A stretch of 64,000 nt of DNA. It comes from Lamellibrachia satsuma (taxonomy: Eukaryota > Annelida > Polychaeta > Sabellida > Siboglinidae). The stretch covers positions 6,159,816 through 6,223,815 of the forward strand of contig BSQZ01000039.1 in assembly GCA_033239005.1 (NCBI GenBank), in the 5' to 3' direction. The notes below the pieces were generated by a model. The model saw nothing but the letters and a program-made list of their open reading frames with translations, ran no database searches and was not told the DNA's origin. The position numbers were made by a program, and so were the translations under genes. Shown one piece after another: positions 1 through 10,869 of this stretch (within the stretch, counting starts at the first letter, position 1; each line of letters opens with the position of its first letter).

Positions 1-1283
1 CGTTTCTGACTATTCACTATGCTATCTAAATTTTCGAATGGTAAAGCTTAACAAATATGTTATGTTTTTTGGAAGAAATCACTAAGTGGATAGACGTGGG
101 ATCGCCAGTAGATATTATCTACTTAGATTTTCAGAAAGCTTTTGACAAAGTGGCGCATCAAAGATTACTACTTAAATTAAAAGCCCATGGTATCGGGGAT
201 AGCATAACTGACTGGATAGAACAATGGCTGACTGACAGAAGACAACGAGTTGTAGTAGATGGAGAAGTTTCAAATTGGAAATCGGTTTTGGGTGGGGTAC
301 CTCAAGGATCAGTATTAGGACCTATATTATTCTTAATTTATATCAATGACTTGGACGACAGTATAACACGTAACGTACTGAAATTTGCGGATGACACAAA
401 ACTGTTTAGAAAGGTTAATACTGATGGTGATAAACAACATTTACAAATCGATCTAGACATATTAGTGAAATGGTCTGAGAAATGGCAGATGTTGTTCAAT
501 TTTGGGAAATGTAAATGCCTACATACAGGACATGGGAACTTGAATGTAAACTATAAAATGGGAGATACTGTTCTGGGTACTACTGTAAAAGAAAAGGACT
601 TAGGAGTTACAATAAGCGCTCATATGAAAGTTTCAGAGCAGTGTGGTATTGCAGCTTCAAAGGATAATCAAATTCTTGGATTGATTAGAAGAAACATAAC
701 ATACAAGGGAAAAAAGTTAATTATACCTCTTTATAAAGCAATAGTTAGACCTCATTTAGAATACTGTATACAAGCATGGAGACCATATCGTAAGAAGGAT
801 ATAGATACGCTTGAACGCATACAAAGGAGAGCAACTAAAATGATTCCAGAACTTAGAGACCTTAGTTATGAAGAACGCCTAAAAGAATGTGGTTTAACAA
901 CTCTAGAGACAAGGAGGTTAAGAGGAGGTCAGATTGAAGTTTTTAAGATATTGAATGGATATGAAAATATTGATAGAAATATGTTTCTCTCACTCAAGAA
1001 GGATAGCAGAACTAGAGGACATGAGGTAAAATTAGTAAATGATCAATGTAGATTGGACATCAGGAAGCACTCGTTCTCACAGAGGACAATAAATGAATGG
1101 AACAAATTGTCTACAGATTGTGTAACTGCTAGCAGCGTGAATATGTTTAAAAACAAGGTTGACACATATCTCGGGAGGGCGGGTTATAAGTAGATGAACA
1201 TTGTTGGACTCTCGATAAGCCAATGGCTTCCTTGTCCACTTGCTATCTGGGCCTTTGGCATGGATGACAAATCTTGTTAAACC
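1..1283 (+). mobile_element. Non-LTR retrotransposon (LINE), 5'-truncated by the window edge
   Basis: This copy has the reverse transcriptase and C-terminal part of a jockey/CR1-like non-LTR element and no endonuclease domain in view. The reading frame is broken near position 45-50, because homology to the upstream RT sequence (a GK..LTNML stretch) continues there only after a frame change. The 3' region contains a recognisable block (about 1200-1283, ending CTTGTTAAACC) that recurs in the copies at 47570-47645, 63780-64000 and 8920-9010. That block fixes the family and the approximate 3' end. The element lies in the left part of the LamG/CBM14 gene. Confidence 0.85.
57..1193 (+). CDS. LINE reverse transcriptase, C-terminal 378 residues
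   Basis: RT motifs run in order. Motif A is LDFQKAFDKVAHQRLL (about residue 24). The GVPQGSVLGPILFLIYIND block is near residue 80, and the catalytic FADDTKLF box near residue 111. These are followed by LGVTIS, RPHLEYCIQAWRPY and [19 protein letters not shown], and the frame ends with a typical LINE tail (SFSQRTINEWNKL...SVNMFKNKVDTYL). The frame is open for 1.1 kb, so the copy is fairly young. It lacks the N-terminal endonuclease and probably the start of the RT domain, so autonomous activity is unlikely. The first ATG is simply the first one after the frame break, not a true start. Confidence 0.85.
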   Translation: MLCFLEEITKWIDVGSPVDIIYLDFQKAFDKVAHQRLLLKLKAHGIGDSITDWIEQWLTDRRQRVVVDGEVSNWKSVLGGVPQGSVLGPILFLIYINDLDDSITRNVLKFADDTKLFRKVNTDGDKQHLQIDLDILVKWSEKWQMLFNFGKCKCLHTGHGNLNVNYKMGDTVLGTTVKEKDLGVTISAHMKVSEQCGIAASKDNQILGLIRRNITYKGKKLIIPLYKAIVRPHLEYCIQAWRPYRKKDIDTLERIQRRATKMIPELRDLSYEERLKECGLTTLETRRLRGGQIEVFKILNGYENIDRNMFLSLKKDSRTRGHEVKLVNDQCRLDIRKHSFSQRTINEWNKLSTDCVTASSVNMFKNKVDTYLGRAGYK

Positions 1284-1660
1284 CTATTAACGCTCACTGA
1301 CTTTCCTGTCGGAGTCCGGAACTAACTTACTCTAAAATCCTGCCTCTGACTAATAATTAACAAAAACTGTTTTCTAATGTATGTCTATGATACGTTTATG
1401 TATAATGTATATATGTAATAGTAATACTTATTCTATTCGATATTCCACTTTTTTCTGTCAATTATCTACACCAATTTTAAGTCGCTGCTGCACCAAGATT
1501 CCGGAAGTCGCTATTTCTATTTTCACTTTCAATTAGCTTTGCCCATAAACTCATTTTGCGAATCAAATAACCACCAGAACAATTATATAGCAGCATATTT
1601 TATATAAGCATATGAATGATCAATATGAAAAGATGTAGTCGAAGAAGAGTGTGCGCTCAC
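1284..1660. other. Non-coding stretch, nothing recognised
   Basis: AT-rich sequence between the LINE 3' end and the CBM14-like exon. I see no ORF, array or repeat family here. Confidence 0.5.
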
Positions 1661-1888
1661 TTTTGTTGACGTTGAATGTATCACAGTTTGTTTCACATTG
1701 GCAGGTAGTTGAGCAAAATGTACACTGCTCATAAATCGCACCAACCGCCCGATTGAATACATAGCTGCCTCCGCAGTGACGAACGTTCCGTTGACGACCA
1801 GCTAAGCACTGCGTGTAGCCTTCGTCAAGTAATTTGTACCATCCGTCAGCTTTGTGTCGGCAGAAGTCATCACTGATGGATGGTAACT
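1661..1888 (-). CDS. Exon: CBM14-like cysteine-rich module
   Basis: Acceptor CTCACAG and donor AAAA|GTGAGC bound 228 nt coding for 75 residues. The core reads [13 protein letters not shown], then [10 protein letters not shown], then [19 protein letters not shown], followed by [11 protein letters not shown]. The C..ADG.Y...Y.QC..G....C...YVFN..VG...C order follows the peritrophin-A/CBM14 pattern, but one usual cysteine just before the Y.QC segment is missing. Chitin binding is therefore only a suggestion. Confidence 0.55.
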
Positions 1889-2720
1889 CTGTGAGACAGT
1901 CGTGATGATAAAATATAAGGTAACATTTTCAGGGTAGTGCAGTAACATCAATATTTGTACTAAAGCAACTGTTTTAACATTTACGTATACGTTGTACACA
2001 CTTTTGAAACAATGTTAACATAATGAAATTTAGATACTTAGATTGTCAATAAAACAGGCTCTTGTTGCAATCGCTCATTCGATGCATATATAAGCTAAAC
2101 TAACTTGAAATCAATTGCTGCAAAAGTTTTATAAATCATAATTCATTGTTGAATTCGAAGAATACTATTGATTCAATATAACTACTAAGAAAAATTATGA
2201 TACAAATTGTGTCTCTTCAATTGTAATTCATTTACTTATTTAAATATCGGATAACACGGTAGATAAAACGTAGACGGTGCACCTGTTCTAGGCGGAACGG
2301 AGCAATATCCTGGCGCCGTCTCGCGGTGCGTCAGTGAGAGGTCACCTACAGGGACAAAACGACACAGATCCTTGATACCTCAGTGTCATCTCTCAGCTTT
2401 TTGGCATTGCCGGCCAACAAGAGACGTAATTGTAACACACTCACAACACCCCAGTTAGTCTGCCAAAATTCCGCCAATAACAATAGCTAGATTAGTGAAT
2501 TTCCGTAATAGTATAGTTATTCTGATCGAGTAATGGTTCCTAGAAACTATCATCAGGTCAGCCAGGTGCAGCAATTCGTTTATGAGTGTCTTGTTTAATT
2601 TTTATACATACTTTCTAAGATTGAATGGGACATCCACTTGTCATACGTTTCAATATACGACAGAACAATCAAGAATGTCATAAAGGTAAAGGTAAAGGTA
2701 AAGGTACGTTCTTATATAGC

Positions 2721-2816
<96 letters not shown>

Positions 2817-5800
2817 TGCCGCGTATAAGTCATATCTGAAAACTGTAAAAGTTATACGAATGCAAAAAAGCACAACTATGCTGATTCCAGAAGTGAGAGA
2901 CATTATTAATAAAAAAACTTGTAAGAGAAAAATTAAATATATATAAACTTATATATGTTAAACAACTAAACTTGTCCCTGAACAGAAAAAAAAATCGGTG
3001 CATATATATTTGTTGAAATTGTCGGAGAACAGCAGATTTAGATTTTGTTCAGTGTACCTATAAGGAAATGAGGAATATAAAGATATGAGGAAAGTAAATG
3101 ATGGAGAGAACTGACCTGTGTGACCCGTGTGCATGATATATATGAATATAACCAATTTTTCGCTCTTTGTTTCTTGTATGACAGTTTGTCAATATCATGG
3201 AAAGTTGCGTAATTATTATCAATTGGGCAACAATAGTCACAATTTCGTACATTTTAACATCAAGGTAAAATAAGAAAATTAAATAAAAAGCAATGCAGGA
3301 GGAACGCACAGGAATATAAACATAAAGATTTGAGAACGTATTTAGCAAAGATTGATTGAATAAACATACAGAAGAACAAGACAGCAATAGAATGTTGGAA
3401 CCTTTCAAAATAAGACTGTGAGTGCCACTGATATATTTGTTATTTCGAGAAAAAAACAAGGGAAACGGTCGAGAAAGAAACGTATAAGCAACTGTTGTGG
3501 CAGCTACATGCATATCCATGCAGCTGCCACAACAATTGCTTTGTCACTCTCAATCGAACTTATTGGAAATGTCGAAGACTACAACTACAAAGATGCACTT
3601 GATGCACTACAACTGAACTTCGGAATCATTAGACGACAATGATGGAAATATGATATTAGGAGTTTTAATGTCAGAGGATATAAATGTGTACTTCGTTCAT
3701 TAAGTGCAGGTGACAAAATTGTCAAAGGCAACAATACAGCATATCAGTCCAATACTCGCAACAGTTTGCAATATGTCACTGAAAGAAGCCGATGTTCTTT
3801 CGTATGGAAAGAAAGCAGACATGATTTTCTTATTTGAAAGACATGGTGCGATAAACTAGTCAAAACATTACATACTATTAATGCTTTCACATCAGCGATT
3901 TCTAAATTAGTAAGGCCCATTTACACGAGTTGTCCGATTCCTCGGGCAATATGTATCATATCGCATGACGAAGTGTAGTTGATGTGTGTGCACAATGCGA
4001 CGTGAGTCTTTTGTGTCGCGCCAATCCCGACAAGAGCATTGATGAAAGGTCACGACGAGTGCAGCATCGGTACCGAATACGGTGCTAAATATTAATTATG
4101 TCATATTTTATCGTGTGACTTGTATCAATATAATCGTTCGTAAGAACTGACATTTTGCTTATTCTTATTTGGTGAGTCACTTTGGGAGTCAATATAATTG
4201 GTTATCCATATTCATATTCGTCACAATGGAAAGTGCATTTTGATTCCAGGCTCTTTTGCGTGCGGGGCCAGTGTGTGACTGCGATTGTGTCGTTGGAATT
4301 GGGGTTTGACCCAATTTGACCGACTATTTCACTGACGCAGTGACCAAAGCCGTGGTCATAGCTCAAGTCGGGATTGGTGCGACCCAAAAGCATTTCGCAG
4401 TCGCACTGACTAAACGCACGTCCGACCAATCAAGGCATACATCGCTCGTGTAAACGGGCCTTTAGAAAGGGCAGTTATATAGGAGACTTCCTTCCGTTCC
4501 TAAAACGAGGTCATGTTTAACAAATATGTAATATTTAGAAGAAAAGCGTTCAATAAAGTGCCTCACTAAAGATTGTTGCTTATACTAAAAGCGCAATTTA
4601 TAGGGGATAGTACATTTAACGAGATGAAAACATGGCTGACTGAGAAGTGACTAGTGGCAATACTAGAGGAGGTTTCAAGCAAAGTACTGACATTAACAGC
4701 TTATGAGAATAAACAATATTTACAAGATGATCCAGACAAAAAAACGATATAGTCTTGAAAATGGTAGATGGTATTCAATTAGTATTACTTATATAATTTG
4801 ATAATAACAATTAGTGTTACTCGAAAGTTCAGTTGCAGTGCAAAGTAAGATATCCCCAACTGAAGCACCAACAGGAACGTGTGTCTCATTAGAGTCTGCC
4901 CGAAACGTAGCTCTATACATTTGTCTTTCACTTCTGTTGTAATAGCTGACATATTGTATTGCTAAATATTATTTGTTTTTGTTATTGTGGAACTGTATAT
5001 CAGAGCATACCTGCAAATGACTGTCCAATCTTCATATTCAACTGTGATGCGTCGCCACCGACACGTAGCAGTGCGACCTCGGTCAGGGCGGTCATCGACC
5101 CATTCAGATACACCGTACTCCTATTGTCTGCAAACTAACAAAGAAACGGGAAGTATTTACTATTAATGAAGCGTGTTTTGACACTATCAGGGGCATAACT
5201 AGGCATAATATATTTGGAAGCATAAATCTAAGTGTTCCATGCATATATCTGTATAGTGACGGGGTGTGGTGGTGTTTTAATATTTAGTGTATTTGTAAAA
5301 TTACAACATAATGCCTCTTTCCTGTGTTCGCAGCTGATAAAATTCAAAGAAAAAAGTTATCCTACTCAATACAGCCGGCATCTGAAAACGCATAAAGTTC
5401 CAGAGAAAACGCCCCAATCGCCGCGCTGTGCTCACGAGTTGTGCCAACTTGTGTAGGAATGTGCGCTGACCAGGCAGACAATCGTGGAATGTGCGCTGAC
5501 CAGCCATATAGTCATGGAATGTGCGCTGACCAGCCAGATAGTTGTGGAATGTGCGCTGCCCAGTCAGACAATCGTGGAATGTGCGCTGACCAGCCATATA
5601 GTCATGGAATGTGCGCTGACCAGCCAGATAGTCGTGGAATGTGCGCTGACCAGTCAGACAATCGTGGAATGTGCGCTGACCAGCCATATAGTCATGGAAT
5701 GTGCGCTGACCAGCCAGATAGTCGTGGAATGTGCGCTGACCAGTCGTATAGTCGTGGAATGTGCGCTGACCAGTCAGATTGTCGTGGAATGTGCGCTGAC

Positions 5801-6458
5801 CAGCCAGATAGTCGTGGAATGTGCGCTGACCAGTCAGACAATCGTGGAATGTGCGCTGACCAGCCATATAGTCATGGAATGTGCGCTGACCAGCCAGATA
5901 GTCGTGGAATGTGCGCTGACCAGTCATATAGTCGTGGAATGTGCGCTGACCAGTCAGATTGTCGTGGAATGTGCGCTGACCAGCCAGATAGTCGTGGAAT
6001 GTGCTTGTGGCGACGTTTGCCTAATGTATAATTATACATTCGCTTATGGCTGGCAAAGACAACCAAACATATAATGTCCCGTGGTATTCGCAACAGTGAT
6101 TAAAACCCGGATGTCTTCCAACTGATTTATATCTCCACTTTCGCCCTCGGCGACACTCTCGACTAATTACAGACCGCTTATTTATGTAATGTAATCTGAG
6201 TTTGCCTAGAGTAGGACAACACAGTTCACATTGGGTTCAACAGAACTAGTACGTTAGTATTACCTGAATAGCGACGTGCGACCAGGCGTGACGCGTTACT
6301 CTCCATGACTGATCAGTGACGCTTGTCGTGCCAGACACGATTGTGATGCTGAGATCTAAGCCGAGTCTGATATTAAGCACTCTTTGTCCGCAACCATCGC
6401 CGTGAATGTCAATCACGGAACTGTGGAAAGAAGTATACATAATATCGTGGCCATAAAC

Positions 6459-6526
<68 letters not shown>

Positions 6527-9500
6527 GCAATGTCATAGCCCAAGATCCAGCAGTTATTTATTTGTTAGCGTTTCACTAAGATAACATGATGAGCTCATAA
6601 GGAAGATCCATCATAAAACAGAATCCGTCGTTGCATTAAAGGAGCGTTTTCAAAATGTGTTTCACTAACATGCTCTTTAAATTAAATTAGTTTGTCTGCC
6701 GTTGTGACACCCACATACTTTTCAACTGGCCACATTGAACCGTTCTGCACCTGTCTGTGGGTGTAAATATTGGGTTTCTGGCCAAAGTATTACACCACCT
6801 TGTAAAGTCGCTAGTGCCTATTTTATTCACAAAATACACAGTGAGATACACTTAAGTTAACTCGTTCTTTAGTGTAATTAGCTATCATTACTCCTGGTAA
6901 TGTCGAGTTATCTTGCATCGTTTTTGTGATGTAAGTATTGATAGCCGAAAGCTTCCCCACCTTCGCCAAAAAAAACTTCGCGACTTCATAGGATGGATGA
7001 AGTGTTTGGTCATGTTATCAATACCTGAACCCACATAAAAGATGTAAAATAGCTCAAAATGACAACTAGTAATGACAGTGGGTGTTCCAATAGCTACATT
7101 AAATTTAATATGGTTATAGGGTAAAAAAAAATAACAATGTGTATGCGTGTTTGACAAAATGGGCACTCGTGACCTTACATGGTGGGGTAATGTTTTGACC
7201 AGGAAATCAATACCTGCACCAACACAGGGATGCAACACAGGGATGCAACACAGGGATGCAACACAGGGATGCAACACAGGGATGCAACACAGGGATGCAA
7301 CACAGGGATGTAACACAGGGATGCAACACGACAAAAGATTACCAGGGGTAATGCCATTGGGTGTCACAATAACAGAAACGCCAATTTAGGTTGGTTAAAA
7401 AGTTACAATAATTAGTATTTTAATACGTTTTGTTACAAAGGCACTCGCGAATTGACAGGGTGGGGCAATAGTTTGGCCAGAAAATCAATACATGCACCCA
7501 CTGAAAGATATCAAATGGTTCAAAATGACCTGGAATAATGCCACTGGATGTCACAATATCATTTTTTACACGGTTAAAGTGTTTGAATGTTATCTTAAAT
7601 GTTCCTCCTCAATTCAAATTTTTTACTACTCTCATTTTAAATTAATTTTGCGAAAACCTAAACCTACCTAGCATCCAGTGCAACATGTTAGCTCGTTTGT
7701 GCAACTTTTATATGTAGTTTCTGTGAAGTCGTCAGACAAACTATTAAATTACTTAATGCTTGTTCAAGCGTTAAATGAAATGAAAATCGAAATGCTGAAA
7801 AATGTTCACCTTTGATGAAATTTCGCAACTTTGTCATGTGACCGGCGAGAGGACGGAAGTCACGCCCATGATCAGCTTTGTCATGTGACCGGCGGGAGGA
7901 TGGAAGTCACGCCCATGATCAGCTTTGTCATGTGACCGGCGAGAGGATGGAAGTCACGCCCATGATCAGCTTTGTCATGTGACCGGCGAGAGGATGGAAG
8001 TCACGCCCATGATCAGCTTTGTCATGTGACCGGCGAGAGGATGGAAGTCACGCCCATGATCAGCTTTGTCATGTGACCGGCGAGAGGATGGAAGCCACGC
8101 CCATGATCAGCTTTGTCATGTGACCGGCGAGAGGATGGAAGTCACGCCCATGATCAGCTTTTTCATGTGACCGGCGAGAGGATGGAAGTCACGCCCATGA
8201 TCAGCTTTGGCATGTGACCGGCGAGAGGATGGAAGTCACGCCCATGATCAGCTTTGTCATGTGACCGGCGAGAGGATGGAAGTCACGCCCATGATCAGCT
8301 TTGTCATGTGACCGGCGAGAGGATGGAAGTCACGCCCATGATCAGCTTTGTCATGTGACCGGCGAGAGGATGGAAGTCACACCCATGATCAGCTTTGTCA
8401 TGTGACCGGCGAGAGGATGGAAGTCACGCCCATGATCAGCTTTGTCATGTGACCGGCGAGAGGATGGAAGTCACGCCCATGATCCGCTTTGTCATGTGAC
8501 TGGCGAGAGGATGGAAGTCACGCCCATGATCAGCATTGACCCACACAGTGTTTACCATTTTGGATATCCATTATTTCGATCCTCACAAGATTTAACGACG
8601 AAAGTCAATTCTTTCGATGATTTGAACAAAAATATGCATGTTTTTATTAAACAGACTGTGCACACTACTTAAACTAGTCACGCACTACACTTCTGGACAT
8701 AAATTAACCGGATTCGTGATGAGCTGAACCACTGTGTATTTGTTTGACAAGATGGGCACTCGCGACATTTCAAGGAAATAAATTACCGCTGGCTCTTGGA
8801 CTATCGTGGTGAAATGCGTTTTAACAGTGAACAAAGAACGAACGATGCCTTTGTATTCAACGGGTATTTATTTAAGGTACGTCGTGCAATTTACCTATCA
8901 TTATACAGAGCAAACCGATTGAACAAGATTTTAACAAGATTGTCAACCCAAACAACAAGATCCAGATGGTAGACAAGGAAGTCATTGGCTTATCGAAATT
9001 TGCAACAATGTTTTATTATCCGTTTTTCTTTTTCAGGATACTGGACTCCGCTTAACAGAATAATTGATAAAACAAATCAGCTGTTTAGTAGAATAAAAAT
9101 GGTCTATTCCCGGTGTATTTAAATGGTTTACTTAACAGAATCACGCCCGCCACTTAGTATAATCAGATAAATGAAAAAAATACATGTTAGCGCGAAATAA
9201 GAGGTTTTCCCAGACAACCTATTATTACTCCCATCTTTTTTCATATATCTAATTCTACTATGCGGCGAACGTGAATCCTAGAAAACCAGAAAGGCGTTTT
9301 GGCGCTAGATCGGTGTTTTTGTTATGTTCATTACATTAAAACTGCTTCTTCAACTGATTTAGCCTATCGCAAATCCGGTTCATTGCTGTCCAAATATGTA
9401 GTGTGTGAATAGTTTATGTAAGAAACGCAGTCGATTTAATAATAAAATGCCTATTTTTGTTTGTCCAAATATTCGAAAGAATTGACTTTAGTCGCTAGAT

Positions 9501-9878
9501 CTAGTAAAGATCAAAATAGTGGATATCCAAGATGGTAAACACTGTGTGGGTCAATGCAGATCATGGGCGTGACCTCCATCCTCTCGCCGATCACATGACA
9601 AAGTTACGAAATTTCGCCAAGGAAGAAAATCGTGATTTTTCAGCATTTTGATTTTCACCTCAGTTAATTCTTGAACAAGCATTAACTAATTTAATAGTAT
9701 TGTCTGACGATTTCACAAAAACTACATATAAAAGTTGCACAAACGAGGTAAAATGTTGCAATGGATACTAGGTAGGTTTGGTTTTTCGCATACTTCATTT
9801 GAAATGAGACTAGCAAAAAATCGAACTGATTATACACCTGTAACTGAAATATAATTTAATGTTGCCGTTACAACGCGG

Positions 9879-9921
<43 letters not shown>

Positions 9922-10552
9922 CGCGCGTGTGTACGTAGCTAAATTGCGAATTTCGCTTAGATCAGAAAAAACATATCGTTCGAGAATGCAAATTTACGAA
10001 ATTCGCGTTAACAGTATTAGCTGCTTAACATAATCAAACTGCTTTGTCCCGATGTGACTATTTTAAGCGGAGTCCATTGTATTCACATGTGTAAGTGCGG
10101 AGTGTCAATTACCTTTCTGTGTCTGTATCGTCGGGTTTTATCCAAAAACTCAGCGTGAACTCATCCAGTGACGTCAAACTCACTTTCCCCCTCAGAAATG
10201 CCAGCTGTGCTTTCATGTTGAACACGGCCACGGTGACGTTACCGCCACCAAAGTTCTTCGTCGCGCTGGTCACACTACCGTCGTAGTTGAAGCCACTGAC
10301 ATCACGCAGGAGATCTCTGTATGTGGGGCCTCTGTCCTCGTCCTCGCAGACAGTCCGACAGGTGTCGACGACACAGCTGGCGTCGGCAGCGAGGTCTATC
10401 CGGCAGTAGCTGTCGGCAGACGTCCGACCACACGTCGCGTCGGTCGGACTCAGGGACACCGACGTTGACCCAGCGATGTTAGCCAACTGGGCTCTAGATG
10501 GTTTGACGATTATCACAGCCAACACGAACGCACGAGTAATAAACCCGTTCAT
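1661..10552 (-). CDS. Secreted LamG-like plus chitin-binding-like protein, partial gene (gene span)
   Basis: Four exons can be joined on the minus strand: 10113-10552 (start), 6264-6420, 5011-5134 and 1661-1888, with more expected left of the window. The product starts with a signal peptide and a short cysteine-rich section with [11 protein letters not shown], which resembles the start of laminin N-terminal domains. A LamG-like jellyroll follows ([22 protein letters not shown]), then a cysteine-rich module resembling CBM14/peritrophin-A. All four exons join in phase, but direct joining of 5011-5134 to 1661-1888 would cut the jellyroll short, so a phase-1/phase-1 exon may be missing between them. 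LamG and chitin-binding domains occur together in extracellular matrix proteins of several invertebrates. An extracellular role is inferred; the ligand is unknown. Confidence 0.65.
1889..2680. other. Intronic stretch, nothing recognised
   Basis: No exon fits the phase of the neighbouring exons. A short open stretch at about 2262-2355 (minus) was tested and dropped. Confidence 0.4.
2681..2816. repeat. Microsatellites (AAAGGT)n and (TA)n
   Basis: Four copies of AAAGGT (2681-2706) are followed by about 95 bp of pure TA (2719-2816). Confidence 0.95.
2817..3910. other. Intronic stretch, no gene seen
   Basis: AT-rich. Near 3490-3535 there is a perfect inverted repeat around GCATATCCATGC, with GTTGTGGCAGCT arms, that could form a hairpin. 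No domain or splice-supported exon was found. Confidence 0.4.
3911..4464. mobile_element. MITE with TAAAGGCCC terminal inverted repeats
   Basis: The left end TAAGGCCCATTTACACGAG is matched by the right end, whose reverse complement is TAAAGGCCCGTTTACACGAG. The interior (about 550 bp) holds no transposase. A worn relative is at 45672-46049. I cannot fix the target-site duplication or the superfamily. Confidence 0.7.
4480..4765 (+). mobile_element. Old LINE fragment, same family as 1-1283
   Basis: Sequence from 4520 follows the RT start of the first LINE (AAAGCGTTCAATAAAGTGC; ACATGGCTGACTGAG). After a large internal deletion it resumes with the AACAATATTTACAAGATGAT segment. Many stops and gaps show an ancient copy. 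Confidence 0.65.
5011..5134 (-). CDS. Exon: LamG-like jellyroll, later strands
   Basis: 124 nt with acceptor TTTGTTAG and donor GCAG|GTATGC. It starts in phase 0 with [13 protein letters not shown] and ends near MKIGQSFA. The STVYLNG motif directly after HVAIQ of the preceding exon is the usual LamG order. Confidence 0.7.
5458..6004. repeat. Minisatellite, 30-bp unit, about 18 copies
   Basis: The unit contains GTGCGCTGACCAG and ends GTGGAAT. The period is 30, so several frames stay open across the array by chance. It lies in the intron between the two LamG exons. Confidence 0.95.
6264..6420 (-). CDS. Exon: LamG-like jellyroll, middle strands
   Basis: 157 nt, acceptor TTTCCACAG and donor CAG|GTAATA, coding 52 full codons. 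Key segments are [19 protein letters not shown] and [10 protein letters not shown]. The W.HVA motif is characteristic of concanavalin-like LamG_3 folds. Confidence 0.75.
6461..6526. repeat. Microsatellite (ATT)n, about 22 copies
   Basis: Pure trinucleotide run inside the intron just upstream (in transcript sense) of the 6264-6420 exon. Confidence 0.95.
6960..7560. repeat. Degenerate duplicated block with 13-bp minisatellite
   Basis: Two diverged direct copies of a stretch (about 7150-7215 and 7436-7505) share GGGCACTCG-like starts and AAATCAATAC. A third related piece lies at 8745-8770. Inside, 7219-7330 is an array of about eight CAACACAGGGATG units. Confidence 0.65.
7830..8534. repeat. Minisatellite, 47-bp unit, 15 copies
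   Basis: Each unit has GTCATGTGACCGG, GAGAGGATGGAAG and a TGATCA palindrome. Copies are nearly identical, so expansion is recent. A single unit of the same sequence stands in inverted orientation at 9558-9605, the other arm of the foldback element. Confidence 0.95.
8920..9010 (-). mobile_element. LINE 3' tail fragment inside foldback element A
   Basis: The reverse complement matches the 3' block of the LINE at 1-1283 (CGATAAGCCAATG, then TTGTCTACCATCTGG) and ends in repeated CTTGTTAAA. Confidence 0.7.
9880..9932. repeat. Microsatellite (GT)n(GC)n
   Basis: Alternating purine-pyrimidine run, GT then GC. Confidence 0.95.
10113..10552 (-). CDS. First exon of LamG/CBM14-like secreted protein
   Basis: The ATG at 10552 opens a 146-codon exon that ends at donor AAAG|GTAATT. 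Residues 1-21 look like a signal peptide ([21 protein letters not shown]). Residues 30-70 hold six cysteines, including [11 protein letters not shown] and [11 protein letters not shown], like the beginning of a laminin N-terminal region. The end [15 protein letters not shown] starts the jellyroll that continues in the next exon. Confidence 0.7.
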
Positions 10553-10869
10553 CGTACGTAGCAGTCTGCTATCTCAGCACTCTACTTGGTTTAACGGTAG
10601 CTGCGTAGGTACCGTCTTACTGCGCTGTCATCCCATCTACTGGTCGTTTTTCGTTGAAGCGTTGATCTGATAACGCCGCTGCGGTCACAGACAAGGAAGT
10701 TTGGTGCGTCGACCGAACAGCGCCGAAACCCTGTGGTAGATCCCCAGTTTGATTACAGGACGCTACATAAAGCGACCCACATAACGCAGGTCAACGCAAA
10801 CAGGTTTCTTTGGTTAAACCTGATCTTTTTAACACCACCAGAACAATTGTAAAAGTTGGTCTTCCTGGT

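Larger units (their letters stand above)
7601..9830. mobile_element. TTAA-flanked foldback element, copy A
   Basis: The left 7601-7870 and the right 9541-9830 are inverted copies of each other: terminal CTCATTTTAAATTAATTTTG-like segment, TCGTCAGACAAACTATTAAA-like segment and TCATGTGACC/GAGAGGATGGA core. The left tip GTTCCTCCTCAATTC follows a TTAA. The family tip (A/G)GTCCCTCCTCAATTC and TTAA flanks recur at 48228-48946 and 30640-36162. No transposase is visible. TTAA targets fit piggyBac-type insertion. The interior holds a 47-bp array and a LINE fragment. Confidence 0.65.

Noticed and set aside
2262..2355. Possible extra exon of the LamG/CBM14-like gene (minus)
   Set aside because: Its start would fit the phase of exon 5011-5134, but its only donor leaves two bases, which does not match the start phase of the CBM14-like exon; no domain match.
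4202..4429. 75-codon minus-strand ORF
   Set aside because: It lies inside a MITE defined by its terminal repeats and shows no domain.
5301..6093. ORFs with ten-residue repeats (GMCADQ.., GQRTFHD..)
   Set aside because: The 30-bp intronic array keeps frames open on both strands; lies between two LamG exons and has no start or splice context.
7830..8534. Regularly spaced repeats resembling a CRISPR array
   Set aside because: Units are joined directly with no unique spacers, and the genome is eukaryotic; the same holds for all other arrays in the window.
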